Shown piece after piece: positions 1-6,177 of a stretch of 12,530 nucleotides of DNA (position 1 is its first letter; each line of letters opens with the position of its first letter). Under the pieces are notes generated by a model that did not search any database, was not told where the DNA came from, and worked only from the letters and a program-made list of their open reading frames with translations. This DNA is from an uncultured Bacteroidales bacterium (GTDB lineage: Bacteria; Bacteroidota; Bacteroidia; Bacteroidales; F082). A program made the position numbers and the translations under genes. The stretch lies in assembly GCA_946410535.1 (NCBI GenBank), contig CAMKAR010000026.1:1-12530 (forward strand), read 5' to 3'.

Positions 1-485
1 ATGAGGACATGCAACGCTGGTCGTTCAACATCCAGATTTTCTTCCTCAACAGCCGTTTCCGTCAGGTGATGGACATCCGCAAGAGCGGCGAAGACGTCAT
101 CCAAGACCGCACCATCTACGAAGATGCGCACATCTTCGCGGCCAACCTTTATTCGATGGGCTTGATGGAAACCCGCGATTTCGAGAACTACCAGTCGCTC
201 TTCGAGCTGATGACCAAGTTCTTGCAACCGCCCGACCTGCTGATTTATCTCCGTGCCTCGGTGCCTACGCTGATTCGCCACATCGCCAAGCGCAACCGCG
301 AGTTCGAACAGTCGATCAGCATCAGCTATCTGACCAACCTCAACGAACGCTACGAGAAGTGGATAGACGGCTATAAGGACGGCAAACTCCTCATCATCGA
401 CACCGACAACCTCGAACTCGAAAACCCCGAGGACTTGAGCACCGTGGTCGACAGAATTGAAGCTTCACTTAATGGATTGTTTTGA
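1..485 (+). CDS. Deoxynucleoside kinase, 3' part (5' end outside window)
   Basis: This enzyme phosphorylates deoxynucleosides (purine or pyrimidine salvage) in the cytoplasm. The frame is already open at base 3 (Glu-Asp ahead of the Met at base 9), so that Met is internal and the P-loop N-terminus lies upstream of the window. Visible family signatures are RWSFNIQIFFLNSRFRQV, then the QDRTIYEDAHIFA block that carries the DRS-like substrate/catalytic motif, the PPDLLIYLRASVPTL strand, and a lid-like Arg-rich stretch (IAKRNREFE). The C-terminal LLIIDTDNLELENPEDL matches the usual end of Bacteroidetes deoxynucleoside kinases. About 160 codons remain of an expected ~200. kdsB starts 2 bp after the stop, so the two are probably co-transcribed. 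Which nucleoside is preferred cannot be read from this fragment. This gene is distinct from the type II thymidine kinase further along the window. Confidence 0.9.
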   Translation, partial: EDMQRWSFNIQIFFLNSRFRQVMDIRKSGEDVIQDRTIYEDAHIFAANLYSMGLMETRDFENYQSLFELMTKFLQPPDLLIYLRASVPTLIRHIAKRNREFEQSISISYLTNLNERYEKWIDGYKDGKLLIIDTDNLELENPEDLSTVVDRIEASLNGLF

Positions 486-487
486 TT

Positions 488-1228
488 ATGAAAGTATTAG
501 GAATCATACCCGCACGTTACGCATCTACGCGCTTCCCAGGCAAGCCTTTGGCCATGATCAAGGGCAAAACGATGATTCGACGCGTGGTTGAACAGGCCTG
601 GAAATCGAAACTTGATGCCGTGGTGGTGGCCACCGACGACATGCGCATCGCCGACGAAGTGTTGGGCTTTGGCGGGCAATATGTGCTCACCGACCCCAAC
701 CACCGCTCGGGCACCGACCGCTGCCGTGAGGCTTTGGATACGCTTGAAACACAATATGATGCCGTTGTCAACATTCAAGGCGACGAACCTTTCATCGACC
801 CGAGGCAAATCAACGCCCTCGTCGACTTGATCTCGGAAGAAGAGACTCAAATAGCCTCTTTGGTAAGGCGCATCGACGACGAGGATGCCCTGTTCAGCAC
901 CAATACGGTGAAAGTGGTGATGGACAACGAAGGCAAAGCCTTGTATTTCAGTCGTAACCCCATTCCTTTTATGCGCAATGTGGCTCGGGAACAATGGCTC
1001 GAAAATGGCGTTTTTTATCAACACGTCGGCATTTATGCCTACAAGGCGGAAGTCTTGAGACGGATTGCCGCTTTGCCGCCTTCGAAACTCGAAATGGCAG
1101 AGTCGCTCGAACAACTTCGCTGGCTCGAGAATGGCCTCCCTATCCGGATGGCTGTCACCCACTTGATGAATGTCTCCATCGACACGCCTTCGGATTTGGA
1201 TAAGGTCGAACGTCTTACAATGAAATAA
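488..1228 (+). CDS. kdsB: 3-deoxy-manno-octulosonate cytidylyltransferase (CMP-Kdo synthetase)
   Basis: KdsB activates Kdo with CTP to CMP-Kdo, the donor for the lipopolysaccharide inner core, in the cytoplasm. The 246-residue product matches the usual ~250. The N-terminal nucleotide-binding motif IIPARYASTRFPGKPLA spans residues 6-22 (Arg10, Arg15, Lys19). VATDD is at 47-51, the substrate motif NHRSGTDR at 71-78, and NIQGDEPF at 95-102 with the probable Mg-binding Asp99. YFSRNPIPF, GIYAYKAEVL and LEMAESLEQLRWLENG follow, as in the family. I chose ATG 488 because MKVLGIIPAR is the family's normal start. An in-frame TTG at 482 overlaps the upstream stop and adds only two residues. No frameshift or missing key residue is seen. 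The gene sits 2 bp after the kinase and 14 bp before the HU/SPOR gene. Confidence 0.97.
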   Translation: MKVLGIIPARYASTRFPGKPLAMIKGKTMIRRVVEQAWKSKLDAVVVATDDMRIADEVLGFGGQYVLTDPNHRSGTDRCREALDTLETQYDAVVNIQGDEPFIDPRQINALVDLISEEETQIASLVRRIDDEDALFSTNTVKVVMDNEGKALYFSRNPIPFMRNVAREQWLENGVFYQHVGIYAYKAEVLRRIAALPPSKLEMAESLEQLRWLENGLPIRMAVTHLMNVSIDTPSDLDKVERLTMK

Positions 1229-1242
1229 GCACTTAAGGAAAT

Positions 1243-2334
1243 ATGATCTCCATCGCCGAAGCCATATCAGACCTGCTTTATGTACGCGACACCGTGGTGG
1301 TGCCGGGCCTTGGTGCCTTCGTCAAGAAACCGACGTCGGCCAAGGTGAACCCCGTGGCCAACCATTTCGCCATGCCAGGGAGCAGCATCGAGTTCGACCC
1401 TAACCTGAGGGAGGACAACGAGCTGGTGGTCAACTATATGGCTGAGCAAAACGACATTCCCAAAGACGAAGCCCGAAAGCTCTTGGCGATGTTCGTTTCC
1501 GACTGCTTCAACAGCCTGAAAGGGGGCAAGAAACTGCCCTTGAAAAACATTGGCGTGTTGTATTACGACTGGGCCAACGACCTTGTTTTTGAGCAAGACA
1601 AGGAGGTCAACTACAACGCCGATTCCTTTGGCTTGTGCGACTTCACACCCGAGGCAGTGCTGCGCTCGAAGACGAAAGACGAAATCAAGGTGGAGATTGA
1701 GAAGCAACAAAAGGACAAGAACACACCCGTCACGGTCGACGAAAAGGAAGTGCACAGGAAAGATGGCGATGACGACGATGAGCCGCGCCGCCTGGGATGG
1801 CTGTGGGTTTTGCTGTCGTTGGGCCTTGTGGCGGCTCTCGTTTATGGATTGCACTATTTCAAGGTCATCGACCTTGGGAAATGGTTCGGACGGCAGCCAC
1901 GACAGATTGTTGTGGAACCGCAGAATTATACGCTGCCGCAATATGCCGTCGACTGGGAGCGGATGGTGGAGGAGGCTGAGGCGAAGTGGCAAAAAGCCCA
2001 AGAGCAAACGCAGGTGGAGGAGGTGCAAGAGCAAGTACAGGAGGTGCAAGAGCAGGTCCAAGAACCCGAGAAAGGGCCTTCTGTTGTTGGGCAACCTGTC
2101 ATCGAACAGCCCGAAGCCAACATTCGCATCATTGCGGGGTGTTTTGGTCAGGAGGAAAACGCCGCCCGATTGACCAACACCTTGAAGGCCGAGGGATATG
2201 GCGGCGCATTCTACGAGTTGCGCGGCAGCAAGTGGTTCGTCTCGTTCGGGCGCTACGCCACCGACGAGGAAGCCACCGCAGCGCTTCGCGAAATCAGGGC
2301 CAACACGGAATACAAGGCGTGGATTAAGAAATGA
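1243..2334 (+). CDS. HU-like (CCDC81-type) / transmembrane / SPOR-domain protein
   Basis: This 363-residue protein is a likely inner-membrane protein joining a DNA-binding-type fold to a peptidoglycan-binding domain. Residues 1-~140 resemble the two bacterial CCDC81-type HU domains: a short helical start, VPGLGAFVKK near residue 25, and LPLKNIGVLYYD near 100. A charged linker ends in DGDDDDEPRR (174-183), followed by one hydrophobic helix at ~186-204. The Arg pair before the helix suggests the N-terminus is cytoplasmic. Beyond it come a Gln/Glu-rich coiled-coil stretch (~240-276) and a C-terminal SPOR domain (~293-361, NIRIIAGCFG...KWFVSFGRYATDEEA). SPOR domains bind denuded glycan strands at division septa. 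The DNA-binding role is inferred from fold family only. It lies in the kdsB-trmB gene string with a 12-bp gap to trmB. AAGGA at 1235-1239 is only 3 bp from the ATG, so it is probably not a working ribosome site. Confidence 0.85.
   Translation: MISIAEAISDLLYVRDTVVVPGLGAFVKKPTSAKVNPVANHFAMPGSSIEFDPNLREDNELVVNYMAEQNDIPKDEARKLLAMFVSDCFNSLKGGKKLPLKNIGVLYYDWANDLVFEQDKEVNYNADSFGLCDFTPEAVLRSKTKDEIKVEIEKQQKDKNTPVTVDEKEVHRKDGDDDDEPRRLGWLWVLLSLGLVAALVYGLHYFKVIDLGKWFGRQPRQIVVEPQNYTLPQYAVDWERMVEEAEAKWQKAQEQTQVEEVQEQVQEVQEQVQEPEKGPSVVGQPVIEQPEANIRIIAGCFGQEENAARLTNTLKAEGYGGAFYELRGSKWFVSFGRYATDEEATAALREIRANTEYKAWIKK
2023..2064 (+). repeat. In-frame 21-bp tandem repeat coding VQEQVQE twice
   Basis: Two adjacent 21-bp units (2023-2043 and 2044-2064) each encode VQEQVQE, with synonymous differences between copies. 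They sit in the periplasmic coiled-coil linker of the HU/SPOR protein, between the membrane helix and the SPOR domain. A linker of this type could vary in length by slippage; that is inference. Confidence 0.8.
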
Positions 2335-2346
2335 AACGGAACGACA

Positions 2347-3030
2347 ATGTCAAAGAAAAACAAACTAGAACGATTCGCTGAGAACAAGACTTTTCCTAAC
2401 TTGTTCGAATACAGCTATGAACGCATCATGGCCGAAGGCTTTCCGCTGCAAGGCCGATGGCACGAGGACTTTTTCCATAACGACAACCCCATCGTGCTTG
2501 AGTTGGGCTGCGGCAAGGGAGAATACACCGTCGGCCTGGCCCGTGCGCATCGCGACATTAATTATATAGGTGTCGACATCAAGGGCGCCCGCATTTGGCG
2601 CGGACTGAAACAATCGAACGAGGAAGCGCTGAAGAACGTGGCTTTCCTCCGTGCGCGCATCGACCAAATTGAACATTTCTTCGCCAAGGACGAAGTGGCC
2701 GAGATTTGGGTCACCTTTCCCGACCCGCATCTTGGCGAAGGCGCACGCAATGCACGGCATCGCCTCACCTCGCCAGAGTTTCTTGAGCGCTACCGCAAGA
2801 TAGTTCGCCCCGATGGCATCCTCAACCTCAAGACCGACAGCCCCGTCATGTATGAGTTCACGCTCCACGATGTGGTTGAGAAACAAGGCCTTCCGCTGCT
2901 TTATGCCTCCGACGACCTTTATGCGAACGACGACAACCTCGAAGTGAAGACCATCCGCACCTTCTACGAGCAGATGTGGCTCGACCAAGGGCTGACCATT
3001 AAGTATATTCGGTTCAAGATAAATCCATAG
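2347..3030 (+). CDS. trmB: tRNA (guanine-N7-)-methyltransferase
   Basis: TrmB makes m7G at position 46 of the tRNA variable loop using S-adenosylmethionine. The 227-residue product carries the SAM-binding motif VLELGCGKGEY (50-60), the acidic YIGVDIKGAR block (73-82), and the family signature TFPDPH (123-128), in which Asp126 aligns with the catalytic Asp. LNLKTDS (159-165) and the late TFYEQMW stretch, part of the tRNA-binding C-terminus, follow. In most homologues the residues just after PDP are Lys/Arg rich. Here they are HLGEGARNARHR (128-139), so the basic patch is thinner and interrupted by Gly-Glu-Gly. The rest is intact and the length is normal, so I take it as functional. It is 12 bp after the HU/SPOR gene and ends the tightly spaced part of the gene string. 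Confidence 0.95.
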   Translation: MSKKNKLERFAENKTFPNLFEYSYERIMAEGFPLQGRWHEDFFHNDNPIVLELGCGKGEYTVGLARAHRDINYIGVDIKGARIWRGLKQSNEEALKNVAFLRARIDQIEHFFAKDEVAEIWVTFPDPHLGEGARNARHRLTSPEFLERYRKIVRPDGILNLKTDSPVMYEFTLHDVVEKQGLPLLYASDDLYANDDNLEVKTIRTFYEQMWLDQGLTIKYIRFKINP

Positions 3031-3041
3031 TATTCTAGCTT

Positions 3042-3084
3042 TTGGCTTCTGGCCCATAGCTAGTGGCCAGCTGCCAATAGCCAA
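3042..3084. repeat. Imperfect palindrome in trmB-ATPase spacer
   Basis: The inner arms CTGGCC (3049-3054) and GGCCAG (3065-3070) are perfectly complementary around a 10-base loop that itself contains TAGCTA. The outer arms TTGGCT (3042-3047) and AGCCAA (3079-3084) also pair, with an asymmetric bulge. No T-run follows on the plus strand, so a standard terminator is not supported. The function is unknown; it may be a degenerate intergenic repeat. Confidence 0.5.
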
Positions 3085-3106
3085 CAATTAAACAGTTAAA
3101 CAATTA
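3083..3106. repeat. Three 8-bp tandem units (AACAATTA) before the ATPase start
   Basis: The units are AACAATTA, AACAGTTA and AACAATTA, and a further partial unit AACAATA runs into the ATG at 3120. The AT-rich stretch replaces any Shine-Dalgarno sequence. AT-rich, structure-free leaders are usual for strongly expressed Bacteroidetes genes, so it may favour ribosome entry (inference). Confidence 0.6.
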
Positions 3107-3119
3107 ACACTTCAACAAT

Positions 3120-4640
3120 ATGTACACCGACGACCATCAACTCTACATCGCGCATTGCGACAACGGAAACATCAATATGATTGGCAAGATGGCCAACCGC
3201 CACGGCCTGATTGCAGGTGCCACGGGTACGGGAAAGACCGTCACCCTGCAAGTGCTGGCCGAATCGTTCAGTCAGGCTGGCGTTCCTTGCTTCATGGCCG
3301 ACATGAAAGGCGACCTTTCGGGCATAAGCCAGCCTGGACAGATGAGCAGCTTCATCGAGAAACGTTGCCCTGAGTTCGGTATTGAGAACCCACAGTTCCA
3401 CGGCTGCCCCACTCGATTCTTCGACGTGTATGGCGAACAAGGGCATCCTTTGAGAGCCACGATTTCGGATATGGGTCCGCAACTGCTGGCGCGTTTGCTT
3501 GGCCTCAACGAGACCCAAACGGGCATCCTCAACATCGTCTTCAAGATTGCCGACGACCGAGGTCTGCTCCTCATCGACATGAAGGACTTGCGCATGATGC
3601 TCGACTATGTGGCCAAAAACGCCAAGGAGTTCACCACCACATACGGCACGGTGTCGTCGGTGAGCGTCGGTGCCATCCAGCGCGCTTTGTTAGCTTTGGA
3701 GGCCGAGGGCGGAGAAATATTCTTCGGTGAGCCCGACTTCAACGTGTTCGACTTCCTCCAAACCGAAAACGGAAAGGGTGTGATGAACGTGCTGGCCGCC
3801 GACAAGTTGATGCTGAATCCGAAGCTTTATTCCACCTTCCTGCTTTGGCTGCTGAGTGAGCTTTATACGCAGTTGCCCGAAGTGGGCGACCTACCCATGC
3901 CCAAGCTCATCTTCTTCTTCGACGAGGCCCACATGCTCTTCAAGGACACCTCTAAAGCCTTGGTCGACAAGATCGAGCAAGTCATCCGACTGGTGCGCTC
4001 GAAGGGTGTGGGCGTTTATTTCGTCACCCAAAGTCCCGACGACATCCCCGAGGCCATCGCTGGTCAGCTCGGCAACCGCATCTTGCACGGACTGAGGGCT
4101 TACACACCCAAGGAACAAAAGGCGGTGAAAGCGGCTGCACAAACTTTCCGTGCCAACCCGAATTTCAACACCGAAACCGCCATCCTTGAATTGGGTACGG
4201 GCGAGGCTTTGGTCTCACTGCTCGATGAAAAAGGCGCACCTTGCATCGTTGAACGCGCCAAGATTCTCTTCCCGTTGAGCCAAATCGGGGCCATCACCGA
4301 CGAGCAGCGCAGCAAGCTGATCCGCAACTCGCGACTCTACGGTGTCTACGACAAGAGCTTTGATCGCGAAAGTGCTTACGAACTGCTTGTGGAACAACAA
4401 AAACAAGAGGAGAAACGCCTCCAACGCGAAGCCGAAGAGGAAGAGAAACGCAAGGCCAAGGAAGCCAAGGAGCGGGAACGCGCGAGAAGCACCAGCTCCA
4501 GAAGCACGACCACCAGAAAGAAGAAATCGACGGCAGGCAAGGCGCTGGAAAAGACCATCAACACCACGGCCACGACCATCGGTCGCAGCCTCGGAAAATC
4601 AATAGTCCGCTCTATTTTGGGGAGTATTTTCAAGAAATGA
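3120..4640 (+). CDS. HerA/YjgR-like ATPase (DUF853 family)
   Basis: This 506-residue protein is a predicted cytoplasmic P-loop ATPase of the FtsK/HerA superclass, close in length and layout to E. coli YjgR (~500 residues). The cellular role of that family is not settled. Walker A is GATGTGKT (33-40), inside the hallmark stretch [28 protein letters not shown] follows, then Walker [14 protein letters not shown] from about residue 262, with Asp268-Glu269 as the metal/catalytic pair. The later [18 protein letters not shown] block is typical of the family's sensor region. The C-terminus differs from the core: a charged coiled coil (~425-462, Glu/Lys/Arg rich), a Ser/Thr/Lys-rich stretch, and a final cationic helix [19 protein letters not shown]. 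No NurA nuclease gene is next to it, so a HerA-NurA resection pair is not supported. Its stop overlaps an ATG at 4637 (ATGA). Confidence 0.9.
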   Translation: MYTDDHQLYIAHCDNGNINMIGKMANRHGLIAGATGTGKTVTLQVLAESFSQAGVPCFMADMKGDLSGISQPGQMSSFIEKRCPEFGIENPQFHGCPTRFFDVYGEQGHPLRATISDMGPQLLARLLGLNETQTGILNIVFKIADDRGLLLIDMKDLRMMLDYVAKNAKEFTTTYGTVSSVSVGAIQRALLALEAEGGEIFFGEPDFNVFDFLQTENGKGVMNVLAADKLMLNPKLYSTFLLWLLSELYTQLPEVGDLPMPKLIFFFDEAHMLFKDTSKALVDKIEQVIRLVRSKGVGVYFVTQSPDDIPEAIAGQLGNRILHGLRAYTPKEQKAVKAAAQTFRANPNFNTETAILELGTGEALVSLLDEKGAPCIVERAKILFPLSQIGAITDEQRSKLIRNSRLYGVYDKSFDRESAYELLVEQQKQEEKRLQREAEEEEKRKAKEAKERERARSTSSRSTTTRKKKSTAGKALEKTINTTATTIGRSLGKSIVRSILGSIFKK

Positions 4641-4669
4641 ACAAAAAACTTAATTCTAAACTTATCAAC

Positions 4670-5365
4670 ATGAAGATAACAATGAAAGTAATGGCGACCA
4701 TAATGTTATCAGTGGCGGTGGTTTGTGCCGCTGGATGCAAAAAAGACATTGCTCAAGGTGATGGCATATTTAACGGACATCCTTACGTTGATCTTGACCT
4801 ACCGAGCGGCCTCATGTGGGCCACCTGCAACGTGGGCGCAAACAGCCCAGAAGAGTATGGCGACTATTTTGCTTGGGGCGATACTATCCCGAAAGACTAT
4901 TATGCCTGGAACACATACAAATACAGTAATGGTGGCTACAGTCAGTTGACCAAATACTGCTTCGATTCCAGCTATGGTCACAACGGTTTCACCGATAACT
5001 TGACTACTCTTTTGCCCGAGGACGATGCTGCCACGGCCAACTGGGGCAACGGTTGGTGTACCCCTACTAAATACCAATGGCAAGAATTGATAGACAACAC
5101 CACTAGTACTTGGATGACCCAAAACGGCGTGTATGGTAGACTCTTCACTGCGAGCAACGGCAATAGTCTTTTCCTGCCCGCCACTGCCTACCAAGACCAA
5201 GACATTCTCAACGGTGCTGGCTTCTCTGGCTTCTACTGGTCGAGTTCACTTGATACGGATGGTCCAGGCAAGGCATGGATATTCTACTACGATCGGAGAG
5301 AAAATCGTGTGAGCATTTTCTACCGCTGTTTCGGTCTATCAGTACGAGCTGTCCACAAGAACTAA
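4670..5365 (+). CDS. FISUMP-domain (DUF1566-like) lipoprotein
   Basis: From ATG 4670 the product has a signal peptide with hydrophobic core VMATIMLSVAVV and a lipobox ending CAAGC, so Cys23 is the predicted lipidated residue. The mature part resembles the Fibrobacter succinogenes major paralogous domain: VDLDLPSGLMWATCNVGA and EYGDYFAWGD early, NGWCTPTKYQWQELI in the middle, and FYWSSS...GLSVRAVH at the end. This family is common among Bacteroidales surface proteins and its function is unknown. An upstream ATG at 4637 overlaps the ATPase stop (ATGA) and would add 11 residues. I prefer 4670 because the signal peptide then has normal length and 4641-4669 is AT-rich like a leader, but coupling from 4637 is possible. 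More GGT/ACT/AGT codons than its neighbours suggest lower GC and perhaps a different history. The gene ends 22 bp before convergent pcm. Confidence 0.8.
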   Translation: MKITMKVMATIMLSVAVVCAAGCKKDIAQGDGIFNGHPYVDLDLPSGLMWATCNVGANSPEEYGDYFAWGDTIPKDYYAWNTYKYSNGGYSQLTKYCFDSSYGHNGFTDNLTTLLPEDDAATANWGNGWCTPTKYQWQELIDNTTSTWMTQNGVYGRLFTASNGNSLFLPATAYQDQDILNGAGFSGFYWSSSLDTDGPGKAWIFYYDRRENRVSIFYRCFGLSVRAVHKN

Positions 5366-5387
5366 CTTTTATCATTGCGAATGTATT

Positions 5388-6053
5388 TCAATCCTTCCCA
5401 ATCTCCTTCAGCATCGGCACGAACTTGAAGTCGCCGAACTCCTCTTTTTTTAGTGAACCATCCTCCATCTTGGTGACTCTCAGCATGGTTTGCCCGTCGC
5501 CTTCGGCGTTGTCCATCGGGATGACCATGATTCCGCCGGGTTTCAGCTGCTGGATGAGCTTTTCGGGCAGGGTAGGCGCACCCGCCGTGATGATGACGCG
5601 GTCGAAAGGCTGGTAGGTAGGCAAGCCTTCGTAACCGTCGCCGAGGAAGACTTTTACCCTAAAAGGCAGCTGTTCAAGGATTTCCTTGGTCTTGAAAAAG
5701 AGGTTGCGTTGCCGCTCGATGCTGAACACCTTGGCACCCATGGCGGCCAACACGCAGGCTTGATAGCCCGAACCCGTCCCGATTTCAAGCACCTTCATCC
5801 CTTTTTCTATACCCAATAGTTGCGTTTGGAAAGCCACAGTGGAGGGCTGCGAGATGGTCTGCCCCGAGCCGATAGGGAAGGCCTGGTCTTGATAGGCTAA
5901 TTCGACAAAAGAGGAATCGAGAAACACATGGCGCGGCACTTCGTTGATGGCGGCCAACACTGCCTCGTCGGTGATGCCTTTGGTGCGCAATGCGTCGACC
6001 ATTTGCTTGCGAAGGCCTTTGTGGCGGTAGTTGTCTTCTAAGTTGGTAATCAT
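5388..6053 (-). CDS. pcm: Protein-L-isoaspartate O-methyltransferase
   Basis: Pcm methylates L-isoaspartyl residues in aged proteins with SAM so that they can return to normal aspartate. The 221-residue product shows the full set of family motifs: VPRHVF (39-44), AYQDQAFPIG (53-62), GQTISQP (64-70, substrate pocket), the SAM motif VLEIGTGSGYQ (88-98), GDGYEGLPTYQPFDRVI, and ITAGAPTLPEKLIQQLKPGG. It is encoded alone on the minus strand, convergent with the FISUMP lipoprotein (22-bp gap, no clear terminator) and divergent from the oxidoreductase. A REP-like palindrome lies 14 bp upstream of its ATG and would fall in the mRNA leader if the promoter candidate at 6112-6119 is right. No anomalies are seen in the coding region. 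Confidence 0.97.
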   Translation of the reverse strand: MITNLEDNYRHKGLRKQMVDALRTKGITDEAVLAAINEVPRHVFLDSSFVELAYQDQAFPIGSGQTISQPSTVAFQTQLLGIEKGMKVLEIGTGSGYQACVLAAMGAKVFSIERQRNLFFKTKEILEQLPFRVKVFLGDGYEGLPTYQPFDRVIITAGAPTLPEKLIQQLKPGGIMVIPMDNAEGDGQTMLRVTKMEDGSLKKEEFGDFKFVPMLKEIGKD

Positions 6054-6066
6054 ATTTACTTGTATC

Positions 6067-6090
6067 GGCCCTTCGACAGGCTCAGGGGCC
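6067..6090. repeat. REP-like palindrome (TTCGACAGGCTCAGG core)
   Basis: The arms GGCCC (6067-6071) and GGGCC (6086-6090) pair perfectly, extendable by a G-U and a U-A pair, around the core TTCGACAGGCTCAG. From general knowledge, close variants of this CCTTCGACAGGCTCAGG word recur as short extragenic palindromes in many bacterial genomes. It lies between pcm and the oxidoreductase, and no T-run follows on either strand. Confidence 0.65.
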
Positions 6091-6111
6091 TTATGCTGAG
6101 GTTTTATGGCG

Positions 6112-6119
6112 CGAAATTA
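6112..6119 (-). promoter_or_regulatory. Candidate promoter -7 box for pcm
   Basis: On the minus strand this reads TAATTTCG, one base off the Bacteroidetes -7 consensus TAnnTTTG. No good -33 TTTG is seen at 19-21 bp, so support is weak. Transcription would begin near 6105 and place the palindrome at 6067-6090 in the pcm leader. Confidence 0.3.
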
Positions 6120-6154
6120 CGCTAAAAACCGACGCATTGGAACGATAAAAACAC

Positions 6155-6162
6155 TATTTTTG
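6155..6162 (+). promoter_or_regulatory. Candidate promoter -7 box for the oxidoreductase operon
   Basis: TATTTTTG fits the Bacteroidetes -7 consensus TAnnTTTG exactly. No clear -33 TTTG stands at the usual distance (a TTG at 6137-6139 is too close). Transcription would start near 6169, giving a leader of about ten bases before ATG 6178. This supports that start over the in-frame ATG at 6106, which lies upstream of the box. Confidence 0.5.
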
Positions 6163-6177
6163 CCGAAATTTTTGAAT

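Noticed and set aside
482..487. TTG start for kdsB two codons upstream
   Set aside because: It overlaps the kinase stop codon, and ATG 488 gives the usual family N-terminus.
2365..3087. 240-codon minus-strand frame over trmB
   Set aside because: trmB on the plus strand carries all expected motifs. The reverse frame has no recognisable domain and is explained by GC-rich third positions.
3083..3119. Octamer repeats as a CRISPR array
   Set aside because: Units are 8 bp and directly adjacent with no spacers, and no cas gene is present.
3120..5365. HerA-like ATPase plus neighbour as a phage-defence pair
   Set aside because: The ATPase matches the widespread YjgR/DUF853 type, no nuclease, SIR2 or NurA partner is nearby, and the neighbour is a surface lipoprotein.
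5366..5387. Bidirectional terminator between the FISUMP gene and pcm
   Set aside because: The 22-bp gap contains a short T-run but no complementary arms able to form a stem.
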